From Bacillota bacterium (GTDB lineage Bacteria; Bacillota; UBA4882; UBA8346): 64,000 nucleotides of DNA. The notes below the pieces were generated by a model. It made no database searches. It worked only from the letters and a program-made list of their open reading frames with translations, and had not been told where the DNA came from. How positions within the stretch are numbered: the first letter of the stretch is position 1; each line of letters starts with the position of its first letter. Shown one piece after another: positions 8,161 through 17,204 of this stretch. The stretch is taken from contig JAEYRN010000014.1 in NCBI GenBank assembly GCA_023435565.1, forward strand, positions 1-64,000, written 5' to 3'. Position numbers and translations under genes: made by a program.

Positions 8161-8280
8161 ATGTCCCATCATCATCATAAATGTGAACGTAGTTCTTGTA
8201 GCATTTTCGACAGTGGATGTTTGTGGATTATTGTTCTCTTGATTATTTTCTTCTGCTGCTGCGATCGTAGAATCTGTTAG
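8161..8280 (+). CDS. 39-residue His/Cys-rich membrane peptide
   Basis: A short ORF with an excellent ribosome site (GGGGGTGA, 6 bases). It starts MSHHHHKCERSSCSIF, has a hydrophobic segment CLWIIVLLIIFF and ends CCCDRRIC. The layout (polar His/Cys head, one membrane helix, Cys-rich tail) resembles the small sporulation or spore-coat peptides of Bacillota (YjcZ-like group). A terminator follows 55 bases downstream, so this is a monocistronic unit. No characterised homologue is recognised; a spore role is inference. Confidence 0.6.
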   Translation: MSHHHHKCERSSCSIFDSGCLWIIVLLIIFFCCCDRRIC

Positions 8281-8334
8281 TCTATATGCAATGAGACCAT
8301 ATGATTCAAACAGCATTATGCATATTTACATAAC

Positions 8335-8367
8335 AAAAAGGGTGCCTGTTTTACGGGTACCCTTTTC
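8335..8367 (+). terminator. Intrinsic terminator
   Basis: AAAAAGGGTGCCTGT pairs with ACGGGTACCCTTTT around a very short loop and is followed by T-rich sequence. It closes the 39-residue peptide gene. The A-run/T-run symmetry makes it potentially bidirectional. Confidence 0.8.
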
Positions 8368-8403
8368 ACATTAAATTCTACTTTCCAGAAACATTTCCTG
8401 TTA

Positions 8404-8530
8404 TATATGAGAATTGCATAATTACCTTTGTTGATCCTTCTTCAACAGTATATAGTGACAAACCCAGATGTATCTATCAATATATTGTGAGCGGAAGCTT
8501 AAATTTTTAATTATGCAATTCTCTCATATA
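8404..8530 (+). repeat. Palindromic intergenic element, copy A
   Basis: About 127 bases with outer arms TATATGAGAATTGCATAATTA and TAATTATGCAATTCTCTCATA. Inner arms contain the ACAGTATATAG and CAATATATTGTGAGCGGAAG blocks, so one strand folds into a single long imperfect hairpin. The same blocks in the same order recur at four other places (27696, 27911, and reversed at 22588 and 28631). It lies between the peptide terminator and the end of the LuxR gene. No transposase is encoded. Confidence 0.8.
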
Positions 8531-8561
8531 GTTTAAAGAACCGGTTTTGCCTAACTATTTT

Positions 8562-9335
8562 TTATTCCTCCAGTGAAAGCAGATCCTCTTTCCCCGTTAT
8601 TTTTAAAATCAAGTCCTTCCGGTTATTAACTCCCAGCTTTTCATAGATATTGGCAACATGGCGGTAAGCCGTTTTAGAGCTTATCAGCAGTAAGCTGCTG
8701 ATTTCCGGCACACTTAATCGCTGGCATAACAACCCGGCAATCTCCGCCTCACGTTTACTAAGAAGTTTGCAATCGGCCGCCAGTTCGGCCAAATGGAGGT
8801 GCTTTTGTCCTTGGCTGGCTAATAAATTCAAGTAGGAATAATAATTAGCCAGATGAGGTTGGATGATTTTCAGAATATGCTGTATTGACTGGTGTTTTTG
8901 ATAGTTATATTTTGAGTCTGTCATCGTGAGTGTTAGTATTGGATTATCGCGATTATCATGAAAAACAATCCCCAATCCAAAATATACTCCCTGCGGGGAA
9001 ACAAAGTCGCAATAATATTCGGTATTTTGCAAATGATGTGGCGACCAATCAATAAAACAAATACTAGGCGAATCCGGGTCCCAAACAGGTGGAGCAATTT
9101 GATAATAATAATTATTATGAGCTTGAACCCAATACTCGGAACATCCAATGGTATCGCACAATCGAATCGGGCTTGTCTTCCCCATTTGAAACCAATCGAC
9201 ACTACGATCATAATGTATCAGATTACTAATATTATTCATAACCGTAGATTTAAAATTCTGGACTGTCTGTTGAGAACTAGCTGCTAATAGAAATTCATGA
9301 ATTTTAGTCCAAGGCGGATTGTTTTGATAAAACAT
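8562..9335 (-). CDS. LuxR-family transcriptional regulator
   Basis: 257 residues. The C-terminal 65 form a NarL/LuxR-type HTH: LSKREAEIAGLLCQRLSVPE, then ISSLLLISSKTAYRHVANIY and EKLGVNNRKDLI. The N-terminal 180 residues contain no membrane helix and look like a soluble GAF/PAS-like sensory domain rich in aromatic residues; no ligand can be named. AAAGGGGGATAAA precedes the ATG. The gene is divergent from the exported lipoprotein and the peptidase block at 9575-15635, with 239 bases between starts, so it is a reasonable candidate regulator of that block. Confidence 0.85.
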   Translation of the reverse strand: MFYQNNPPWTKIHEFLLAASSQQTVQNFKSTVMNNISNLIHYDRSVDWFQMGKTSPIRLCDTIGCSEYWVQAHNNYYYQIAPPVWDPDSPSICFIDWSPHHLQNTEYYCDFVSPQGVYFGLGIVFHDNRDNPILTLTMTDSKYNYQKHQSIQHILKIIQPHLANYYSYLNLLASQGQKHLHLAELAADCKLLSKREAEIAGLLCQRLSVPEISSLLLISSKTAYRHVANIYEKLGVNNRKDLILKITGKEDLLSLEE

Positions 9336-9574
9336 TTTATCCCCCTTTAGTTCCTAGTCAGTCCATAGCAACTAAATAACTCCTCTTGCCAGATACACGT
9401 CTTATTAAAAATGATCATATCAAAACCAGCGTTTATTGTCAATTTATTGCCTATTTATGTAGGTTCTTACCCATATACAAAAAAATAGCTTTTTATTACA
9501 ATTTATTATAGACTCATAATTCAAAATTCGATCTGAATGCAAATGAACAATATTCTCAATTAGAGGTGATATCA

Positions 9575-9853
9575 GTGTTTGTGGTTAAATTTTATTTAAG
9601 GTATCTTGTGGGAAGTTTTATATTCATCGGGTTAGGATTAGTTATCTGGGGTTGTGGAAGCGGTTCTTCTTCCTCAAAAAAAAGCAATCCTACTGTTAAA
9701 ATTATTGTTGCTGGTCAAAAAGATAACGTGATGGGCAGTGGATGCAAATGGTGGATCAAGGGATTGAAAGACAATGGATTGGAAGATACCAATCATTGGA
9801 ATAAAATCTTTTCCGAAGGCAAATCGTTAGTATTAACCATTAAAAATTATTAA
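9575..9853 (+). CDS. Small lipoprotein, unknown
   Basis: 92 residues from the GTG at 9575, set by GAGGTG 6 bases upstream. A hydrophobic export segment ends in the lipobox-like VIWGC, followed by a Ser/Gly spacer, so lipidation at that Cys is likely. The mature part (KIIVAGQKDNVMGSGCKWWI and so on) has no recognised domain; it contains one Cys and several Trp. It is the first gene of the exported-protein block transcribed away from the LuxR regulator. It may be truncated, since the mature part is only about 65 residues. Confidence 0.6.
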   Translation: MFVVKFYLRYLVGSFIFIGLGLVIWGCGSGSSSSKKSNPTVKIIVAGQKDNVMGSGCKWWIKGLKDNGLEDTNHWNKIFSEGKSLVLTIKNY

Positions 9854-9989
9854 TATCAGCGAGAATATGATTCACCATTGAAGTGTTTAATTTTAGTTTC
9901 TGTTTTTATTACTTTATCGGCAATTAAAGCATAATTCCCCGCATTAAACCTTACAACTTCAAGATCAAATGAACGAAGGAGGCTTTATA

Positions 9990-11051
9990 ATGAAAAAAAT
10001 ACTTGGTTTATTTTTATTCTCATTTTTTCTAATTAACTTATTCTTGCTCTATGGTTTTAACAATAGTATCCAAGCTTCGGCCCTACGCCCCGGAAACTCT
10101 GCCAAAATAGCAGCCAAAGTTTATACCTGCGGGTATTATCATGATAACGGCAGAACAATTCCGTGTTACTGGGTTGGTACCACTAGATTCGATCTCCCAA
10201 TCGGTGGCGAAAATAAAGGATATGCAAAGTCTATCTATGTTTCGGGCGAAACAATTTATACAGCCGGTCAATATAAAACCGAGACGGGATGGATCGCTTG
10301 TTACTGGATAAACAACGTAAAAATTGATCTGCCAGGTGAGGGTGCATGTGCGGAGTCGATTTTTGTATCCGGAAGCACTGTCTATACTGCCGGATACTAT
10401 AACCAAAAACCTTGCTATTGGGTTAACACCTCCAGAGTTGATCTGCCGGTAAAACCGCGATATGGATATGCAACATCTATCCGTTATTTCGACGGAAAAG
10501 TTTTTACAGCCGGATATTACTATAATGGCGCCAAAAATGTCCCCTGTTTTTGGGTCGATACTTATAAAACCGATCTACCCGGTGGCCTGAATGATGCACG
10601 CGCGGATTCCATCTTTATCTCCGACGGTTCGGTCTATATAGCCGGAAGTTATCATGATGGTACAAAATATATCCCTTGTTATTGGAGAAACCTTTCAAGA
10701 CAATCACTATCAGGTGATGGTTTGCATAATGCATTTGCACAATCAATTTATGTCTCAAATAGCAAGGTCTATATTGCTGGAACCTATGAGGATGGCGCGA
10801 ACATAAATGCTTGTTATTGGGTTGGTTCTTCCAGAATTAATTTACCGGGCGGACTACACTATACTTTTGCAGATTCCATCTTTGTTTTCGAAAATACGGT
10901 TTATACGGCCGGTCATTATGAGCATAACGGATCGATTTCTTGTTATTGGGTCGGTACTTCCAGAACCGATCTCGATTTAAGAAATGCAATTGCAACCTCC
11001 ATCTTTGTGCATCCGGTTTTACTGATTATACCCCCCGGTCCACTCCATTAA
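9990..11051 (+). CDS. Exported seven-repeat beta-propeller-like protein
   Basis: 353 residues from the ATG at 9990, preceded by AAGGAGG with 8-base spacing. A signal peptide runs to about residue 32. The rest is seven imperfect repeats of about 40-45 residues, each with the pattern SIxVxxxxVYxAGxY...xCYWV...TDLPGG. The last ends at SIFV before a short tail IIPPGPLH. Seven repeats of alternating short beta strands suggest a closed beta-propeller. A conserved Cys-Tyr-Trp in every repeat is unusual. No enzyme motif is seen; binding or adhesion at the cell surface is a guess. Confidence 0.8.
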   Translation: MKKILGLFLFSFFLINLFLLYGFNNSIQASALRPGNSAKIAAKVYTCGYYHDNGRTIPCYWVGTTRFDLPIGGENKGYAKSIYVSGETIYTAGQYKTETGWIACYWINNVKIDLPGEGACAESIFVSGSTVYTAGYYNQKPCYWVNTSRVDLPVKPRYGYATSIRYFDGKVFTAGYYYNGAKNVPCFWVDTYKTDLPGGLNDARADSIFISDGSVYIAGSYHDGTKYIPCYWRNLSRQSLSGDGLHNAFAQSIYVSNSKVYIAGTYEDGANINACYWVGSSRINLPGGLHYTFADSIFVFENTVYTAGHYEHNGSISCYWVGTSRTDLDLRNAIATSIFVHPVLLIIPPGPLH

Positions 11052-11103
11052 AAACCTAACGCCGAGGCCAATTTGTCGCCGCACCTAAATTTTCGGAAGG
11101 CCT

Positions 11104-11225
11104 TGGGATAATCAATGAAAATAATCGATTCGGCTATATCGACCAAAAACGGGCCAAGTCGTGATTAAACCCCAATTCAGCGCTGTTGAAGATTTTCAGG
11201 AGGCTTGGCTTGTGTCAAATACGAT
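11104..11225 (+). pseudogene. WG-repeat fragment
   Basis: In the 380-base gap between two exported-protein genes the plus strand reads GIINENNRFGYIDQK. After a one-base shift it reads QVVIKPQFSAVEDFQEA, the exact pattern of one WG (KWG) repeat. Stops and the frameshift show it is a relic. The rest of the gap (11226-11433) shows only AT-rich DNA with ATCGAT-containing repeats (GATACAATCGATGAAAA) and the ribosome site of the next gene. Confidence 0.6.
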
Positions 11226-11433
11226 CCGGAGTATTATTATAATCAATAGATCATTCAAAACCATGTTCCGGCGCTCCTGTTGATGACTATTCTATATTGA
11301 TCGAATATCACTTTCCATATGTTGAACAGAGGCTGGTTTAAATAATCGATACAATCGATGAAAACCGGTATACAATTGATGTTATGATGAATAACTAACA
11401 ATTAACAATGGGTGAACTCACGAGGAGGTCAAA

Positions 11434-12612
11434 ATGAAAAAAGCAATTCTCTCCTTAACCTTTTTTTTACTTTCCCAATTTTTTCTTCCCGAGGTCAATG
11501 GTTCCTCCGGCTGCCTGGTTCAAGTATTTAAAGGGAACGGTTCAATTTATGACATCAAAACCGGCGGCCGGATTACTTTAAACGATAAGCAGCTTCTAAA
11601 TATTTTAATCATTGCCGAGGGTTATACCCAGGCCGAGCACGACAATAACAAATATACAAACGACGTTCAGACTTGGATCCGTGAGGTTGAACTGGTCGAA
11701 CCCCTCAAATCATTTAAAGATGCCTTTATTATTTGGCAATATAATGCCGTATCGAAAGAATATATAATTAAAGACGATCTAAAAAAAAGCGATACCGTCC
11801 TGGCAATTGGAGTCAATAGCTCCGGTGATGTCATTGACGATTTAGACGAAACTGCCGAAAGAGTCTGGAAGATCACCAAGAAGAACGGACTAATCAAAGA
11901 CGACTACTACCCTCCGGGGGGCGTAACCGGCAATATCAACAGAAATTTACTAATAGTCATCCTCATCTATGATCCTCTTTACGGAAGATCCGGTTTTTCC
12001 GGAATGGCACGCCGATTGCCGAATCCCAATAACAAAAGACAATCTCTAAGCACTGCCTTAGCTCACAACCGGCCTCACGAATTTCTGCATGCTTTCGCCC
12101 GTTTAGAAGATGAATATCTGGCGGTAAAACCCAACACAAAACCCATCCCCAACTTTAAATCCGAATTCGCTCCAACCCTTAGCAATGTTGTTAAAGACCC
12201 GAATTATACAACCGTCCCTTGGAAACATTTACTGGCCGGTAGCGCCATTAATCCAAATGTTAGAGACCTAGTTGGGATCTTTGGCGATGATCGGAACGGT
12301 TACCACTCCGAGGCCAAATGCTTAATGAACGGCACCCATGATAATGCCAAATTCTACGGCGGTAACGGCAATCTGCGGGTGCATGACCGATTGTGTAATT
12401 GGTGCCGGGAAATTACCGTCTTCCGGCTCTACGAACGCCTTCACATCTTTACTAACCCGGCGATAGACTTTGAAACCTGGAAAAATGAATATCGGACAAA
12501 CTTTTACCTGAAATACGGATTTACAATACCGGAAATAGTACCCCAGGTAAATAATGTTGGGGAGGTAATTCAAACGATCCCCAGTTGTTCTGATGTACCC
12601 AAATCGGAATAA
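11434..12612 (+). CDS. Secreted M64-family zinc metallopeptidase
   Basis: 392 residues with a signal peptide (1-23). The mature protein shows the peptidase M64 (IgA-peptidase-like) pattern: ILIIAEGYTQAEHD near residue 56, the zinc motif HEFLH at 215-219 followed by LEDEY at 224-228, then YHSEAKCLMNG and a Cys pair NWC. M64 enzymes are zinc endopeptidases of gut and anaerobic bacteria. GAGGAGG lies 7-8 bases before the ATG. It is the first of three consecutive exported zinc-peptidase-like genes. Confidence 0.85.
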   Translation: MKKAILSLTFFLLSQFFLPEVNGSSGCLVQVFKGNGSIYDIKTGGRITLNDKQLLNILIIAEGYTQAEHDNNKYTNDVQTWIREVELVEPLKSFKDAFIIWQYNAVSKEYIIKDDLKKSDTVLAIGVNSSGDVIDDLDETAERVWKITKKNGLIKDDYYPPGGVTGNINRNLLIVILIYDPLYGRSGFSGMARRLPNPNNKRQSLSTALAHNRPHEFLHAFARLEDEYLAVKPNTKPIPNFKSEFAPTLSNVVKDPNYTTVPWKHLLAGSAINPNVRDLVGIFGDDRNGYHSEAKCLMNGTHDNAKFYGGNGNLRVHDRLCNWCREITVFRLYERLHIFTNPAIDFETWKNEYRTNFYLKYGFTIPEIVPQVNNVGEVIQTIPSCSDVPKSE

Positions 12613-12698
12613 ATTCCCTAATTAATCCGAAGAAGTAGCTATCTAAAACCGAGCTTACCGTCGCAATCTTTATGAATTTTTTAATGAGGTGGTTTCCA

Positions 12699-13727
12699 GT
12701 GAAGACCATTCGAAAAGAAACGATTTTTATCTTGGGCAGGATAGTTCTTTGCTTAACAGGTCTTCTTTTATATATCTATAATACCGTTCCCTGCTATGCC
12801 GAGCCGGCCACCAAAATCGAACGGCGCCGGTTCATTCTTGATACCCTTAAGCAATATTCTCCAACCGGATATTTCATTGTCAATACCGTGGATACCTCTA
12901 TCCCTCCTAAAGGCCTCACTTGGAACAAGTGGGATTTTGATTTTACCGATGCTCAAGATGAATTGGGAATCATTAACGGATTAGAAACCATTGTCCATGA
13001 AACAAACCATGTTTATACCGTTAAGATGGCTTTTATAATATTAAACAGCAACCGCGGCGGTTTTTATGCTTATTATACTGGCAAGGAAACCATTGTCCTC
13101 AAAGTAACCAAGACTTTTCCGGCCCGGGAGATCGCCTCTTTGATTCCGGAAATGTTGCGTGATTTTCGTTATGAACATTATATCAATAGTAATGATAAAA
13201 ACCTAAGTACACAAAAGAACGGGGTTTTTGGCTTACTTGACGAATTTAATAGTTATTATCAAGGAGCGCAAACCGGGTATGATTTGCAACGGTGGTTTGA
13301 AGGTATCAATCAATGGGATTGGCCAACCACTAAAATCTATCTGAATATGACGCATAAATCCTACCTGGCGCATGGTGAGTTTAAATTATACATTCTTAGT
13401 TATCTTCTATATGCGAAACAAAAGTATCCCAACATTTATCGGACAGTTATGAAAAATAAGGACTTCAAGCGGACTTTCACTGCAATTGACGATAATTGGA
13501 CAAAGTTAATCGCCGAATACTTTAATCATTTCGAAACTCAGATTAGATTTCTTGATTCCAAGGGGATCAAAACATCATTATGGGATAATGATTACTTCTT
13601 TTCCGATCCGAATTCAAATAAATCTAATGGGTTAGAACATTTAAAGTGCCAGGCGAAATATGAAAAATTTTTAACGGAGATCAATCAACCAAAATATATA
13701 GAGATTCTAAATGAATTGCAAAGGTAG
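12699..13727 (+). CDS. Exported HExxH protein, putative metallopeptidase
   Basis: 342 residues from the GTG at 12699, chosen because GAGGTGG lies 6 bases upstream; an ATG at 12672 has no site. A signal or anchor segment occupies residues 10-33. The motif HETNH at about 100-104, followed by LLDEF with Glu at about 182, fits a gluzincin active site with a third Glu ligand, as in several uncharacterised secreted peptidases. No named family is recognised. It is flanked by two other zinc-peptidase genes on the same strand, which supports the reading. Confidence 0.65.
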   Translation: MKTIRKETIFILGRIVLCLTGLLLYIYNTVPCYAEPATKIERRRFILDTLKQYSPTGYFIVNTVDTSIPPKGLTWNKWDFDFTDAQDELGIINGLETIVHETNHVYTVKMAFIILNSNRGGFYAYYTGKETIVLKVTKTFPAREIASLIPEMLRDFRYEHYINSNDKNLSTQKNGVFGLLDEFNSYYQGAQTGYDLQRWFEGINQWDWPTTKIYLNMTHKSYLAHGEFKLYILSYLLYAKQKYPNIYRTVMKNKDFKRTFTAIDDNWTKLIAEYFNHFETQIRFLDSKGIKTSLWDNDYFFSDPNSNKSNGLEHLKCQAKYEKFLTEINQPKYIEILNELQR

Positions 13728-13748
13728 ATTATTGGGTGGTGAAAGCAA

Positions 13749-15635
13749 ATGAAAAAACTTATGCTATGGCTGTTTATCTTTTTCATACTATTTGTTGTCA
13801 AGGTTCAAGCGACGCCTTTCCTCATGGAAAATACTCAGTTTACCCCCGTCACGGGAGACTGTACCGGAGGAAAAGGGGTCCTACAAATTACCGCATTTGA
13901 AGATAATGCAGTAATTACCGGCACTTATACCGGAAATTGTCATAATAACCGTCCCCACGGGCCTGGAGAATTGGTCTCACCGGACCCGGTATATGGTTTT
14001 GACCGGATCGTGAAAGGAACTTGGCAGAATGGCGCTTATCATGGAATGATTACGTTTATATATCCTAAAGCCATAGAGACGCAGGTTAGTAAGGAAATCT
14101 ATACCTATAAGGATGATAAACGGGAGGGCACAGCTGAAGTTTATGATGGCATGGGATGTTTAATGCTGGTTCATGAATACCGGGATGACCGGATTATTTC
14201 CAGTATCTATGTTGATCCCCAGGGGAACAAAACACCCATTGAATTTAATCCCAAATATATCACTAACCTTATCGCCGATAACGACAAAAGATTGCCGGAA
14301 TATCAACGCACCCTCACCCGGGATGAGTATTATGTTCAAAACCTCACCGATGAGCAAACCGTCCACGAATTATTTCAGCTGCAGCAAGCCATTGATAAAA
14401 GCCTATCTGATTACATATATATTAAAGAAAAAGGGATTACCCTTTACGAACCTGCAACCACCGGGCGTTTGAATTTGTTCTCGCTGATGCACGGCGCCCG
14501 CCTAAACCACCTAAATTTGGATCTTGGCCGGTCTATGCCGCAGAAATTTGAATATGGTTATACCGCAATGTATCTTGGGTTTACGGATATATTACACTTT
14601 ACTCCACCTGAAAAATGGCCTTCCATATCAATGGTGGTCGATACACTGAAAAAAATCAATGTTCCCTCTAATGTAACCGATGGACTGATCGTATATCTGG
14701 CTCCTTTTACGGTTAAAGATACCAACGGCTATTACGAATTCGATTACAAAACAATCGCCCTCTTTGGAAGCGGCAGTTTTCCCGATGCCGCCGGGCCTTC
14801 GACTATCGCCCATGAACTGGGGCATGCGGTGCATGATCGAATAATGCGAGACGAAGATTGGAAAAAATATTGGTCGTTACGGAGCGTTCCCCCGCGAAAG
14901 AGTAATTATTACGCCCAAGTCAGCGAAGCATTCGCCGAGGATTTTCGGGTATTATTCGGCAACTCAGAAAAAGTTACCTATATGCGCGAAGGCCTATGGC
15001 GGGGAAGATTTGGTGATATCCGGGAGTTTCCGGATAAGAAACCGAAGGTATTGGAGTTTATCAGTGAGAAGATGCTAAACTACAAACCCATTCAAAACGT
15101 TTTCATTTGTAAAGAGGCAACATATCATCGGGTATTTTCTCCGGCGGAATCAATACGGATCAAGGTCAATGAGGGGGATGCTTTCCAAACCAAGATCATA
15201 CGTTACCAAAAGATTCCTTTGGGTGATCAAGCGAATTACCAACAAAAGGTGAATACGGTTTCATTGACCGCCTTGGTGAAAAAAGGGCAAAGTTACTGGC
15301 AAATGGGGAATCAAAAAAGCGAATGGGACAAACTGGAGGTTTTAGTCGATGGAAAAGTTGCCTATACTTTCCGACCGGGTGATACCATCCTCGTTACTAT
15401 CGACGATATAACCCGAAAATATGAAGGGCGATATATTACCTATATTGAACCCGCAATAGACGGTCCAATAGAGAATTATGTACGTAAAGTTCAGGTTTAT
15501 TCCCAGAAGCTATGCCCCGGTGAGACAGTTATTGAGTTAAAAGGTTATTCCACAGGATTTTATCAATTGGAGATTTCCAACGGACCGGATGATAAAAACA
15601 GTTGGAAATACTTTTTTATTGTATATTCAGATTGA
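13749..15635 (+). CDS. Exported metallopeptidase with MORN-like N-terminus
   Basis: 628 residues, signal peptide to about residue 22. Residues 35-130 have MORN-like segments (GTYTGNCHNNRPHGPGELV, GTWQNGAYHGMITFIYP). The catalytic motif HELGHAVHD begins at residue 355. About 40 residues later SEAFAEDFRVLFG supplies a Glu/Asp set expected for the third zinc ligand. The last 150 residues are beta-rich and may be a binding domain. It starts 21 bases after the previous gene with GGTGAAAG upstream, so the two are likely cotranscribed. Substrate unknown. Confidence 0.75.
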   Translation: MKKLMLWLFIFFILFVVKVQATPFLMENTQFTPVTGDCTGGKGVLQITAFEDNAVITGTYTGNCHNNRPHGPGELVSPDPVYGFDRIVKGTWQNGAYHGMITFIYPKAIETQVSKEIYTYKDDKREGTAEVYDGMGCLMLVHEYRDDRIISSIYVDPQGNKTPIEFNPKYITNLIADNDKRLPEYQRTLTRDEYYVQNLTDEQTVHELFQLQQAIDKSLSDYIYIKEKGITLYEPATTGRLNLFSLMHGARLNHLNLDLGRSMPQKFEYGYTAMYLGFTDILHFTPPEKWPSISMVVDTLKKINVPSNVTDGLIVYLAPFTVKDTNGYYEFDYKTIALFGSGSFPDAAGPSTIAHELGHAVHDRIMRDEDWKKYWSLRSVPPRKSNYYAQVSEAFAEDFRVLFGNSEKVTYMREGLWRGRFGDIREFPDKKPKVLEFISEKMLNYKPIQNVFICKEATYHRVFSPAESIRIKVNEGDAFQTKIIRYQKIPLGDQANYQQKVNTVSLTALVKKGQSYWQMGNQKSEWDKLEVLVDGKVAYTFRPGDTILVTIDDITRKYEGRYITYIEPAIDGPIENYVRKVQVYSQKLCPGETVIELKGYSTGFYQLEISNGPDDKNSWKYFFIVYSD

Positions 15636-15770
15636 TAGCATGTTATTATCGATGAATTAGCGTTTTTTTATTTATCAAGTGAAAATCCGCTCGATAATTC
15701 CTAACACTGGATCTTCTACATATATCATGTCTTTTTTCAAACTTCACTCTTCCCTCTTCAAACTTATATT

Positions 15771-17204
15771 TCATTCTTCCCATCCATAAAAAACCCGGTT
15801 CGCTTTATAGTTATGATAAATATCGATCTTACTTGCTACTTCATAAGGGGAATGCATCGCTAATATTGGAATCCCACAGTCTACCACTTCCATCCCGAGA
15901 TTGGCCAGATATTGAGCGATCGTTCCTCCCCCTCCCTGGTCCACCTTGCCGATCTCACCAGTCTGCCAAATAACCCCATTGTCATTGAAAAGCTTTCTTA
16001 AAGCAGCCAGGTACTCAGGGTTTGCGTCGCTTGCTCCGGCCTTGCCTTTGGAACCGGTGTATTTCTGAAGTACAATTCCTTTACCTATATACGAAGCGTT
16101 TCGTTTGTCCTGTACTCCTTCGAAATTGGGATCAACCCCTGAATTTACATCAGCCGAAAGCATTTTTGAATGGGATAGACAGTTGCGTAATACCAATTCC
16201 TGATAGTTATTCGTCGCACTGTTGGCGCAAAGGGTAGCCAGAAAGTTTTCGAAAAAGCTGGATTGGGCTCCGGTGTTACCTACACTACCGATCTCTTCCT
16301 TATCGGTCAATAGGCAAACCGCAGTACGGGTAACTTCCTTTAAGTCAAGGAGCGCCTGTAAAGCACAATAGGAACAGACTCTGTCATCCTGACCGTAAGC
16401 TCCGACCAATCCCCGGTCCAAACCGATATCTTTCGCTTTAAAAGCCGGGACGATTTCAAGTTCCGCAGAGACGAAGTCTTCCTCAACCACATCATATTTT
16501 TCATTCAATAGTCTGATAATATTTAATTTTACCTTTTCTTCCGCCTTTTCATCCTGATAAGGAATGGAACCGACAAGCAAATTTAATCCCTCACCGGTGA
16601 TCCCCTCGCTCATTTTCTTTTCCATCTGATCGTGAGCCAGGTGCGGCAATAAGTCGGTAATGGTGAAGGTAAAATCATCCGTTTCGTCGCCAATGGCAAT
16701 TCTAACTGTTTCCCCATTTTGTTTAATAATAACTCCGTGAAGCGCTAACGGAATCGTAACCCACTGATATTTTTTAATACCGCCGTAATAGTGGGTTTTT
16801 AACAGCGCCAAACCACTATCTTCATATACAGGGTTCTGCTTTAAATCAATCCGCGGCGAATCAATATGAGCGCCGATTGCATTTATCCCCTCCGCAAGGC
16901 TTTTACTGCCAATAACAGCTAAAATAATGGACTTTTGGCGGTTGATAGCGTATACTTTCATGCCAGGTCGCAGCTGCTGATGGGAACGAAGGGTTTCTTC
17001 CAATGAAAGATACCCTGCTTCTTTGGCTTTGATTTCGGCTTTCGCTACGAATTCCCTTTCGGTCTTGGCCTTATTTAAAAAGTCTTTATACTTCTCCGCA
17101 AAGGAAAAAGCAGCTTCTTTCTCCTCCAGTTTCGTTTGGTCCCAAGCGTTTTTAGGATTATACATTAACTTATCTTGTAGCAACTGTCCTTCGGTTTTAT
17201 CCAT
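15771..17204 (-). CDS. M18 family aminopeptidase
   Basis: 477 residues, the usual M18 (aminopeptidase I) length. The metal-binding signatures are complete: AHIDSPR, GQDDRV, DKEEIGS, ADVNSG and AMHSPYE. The family comprises cytoplasmic zinc aminopeptidases that remove N-terminal, often acidic or neutral, residues from peptides. No signal peptide is present. AGGAG lies about 10 bases upstream of the ATG. It is convergent with the peptidase block on the other strand and probably monocistronic. Confidence 0.95.
   Translation of the reverse strand: MDKTEGQLLQDKLMYNPKNAWDQTKLEEKEAAFSFAEKYKDFLNKAKTEREFVAKAEIKAKEAGYLSLEETLRSHQQLRPGMKVYAINRQKSIILAVIGSKSLAEGINAIGAHIDSPRIDLKQNPVYEDSGLALLKTHYYGGIKKYQWVTIPLALHGVIIKQNGETVRIAIGDETDDFTFTITDLLPHLAHDQMEKKMSEGITGEGLNLLVGSIPYQDEKAEEKVKLNIIRLLNEKYDVVEEDFVSAELEIVPAFKAKDIGLDRGLVGAYGQDDRVCSYCALQALLDLKEVTRTAVCLLTDKEEIGSVGNTGAQSSFFENFLATLCANSATNNYQELVLRNCLSHSKMLSADVNSGVDPNFEGVQDKRNASYIGKGIVLQKYTGSKGKAGASDANPEYLAALRKLFNDNGVIWQTGEIGKVDQGGGGTIAQYLANLGMEVVDCGIPILAMHSPYEVASKIDIYHNYKANRVFYGWEE

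Noticed and set aside
5889..8280. Possible phage-defence island (DUF2971, sbcC piece, XRE)
   Set aside because: The sbcC piece is a relic, no nuclease, sensor or effector pair is present, and the remaining genes do not make a known defence system.
15636..15770. Terminator between the last metallopeptidase gene and the M18 gene
   Set aside because: A T-run exists near 15663-15672 but no stable stem precedes it by eye.
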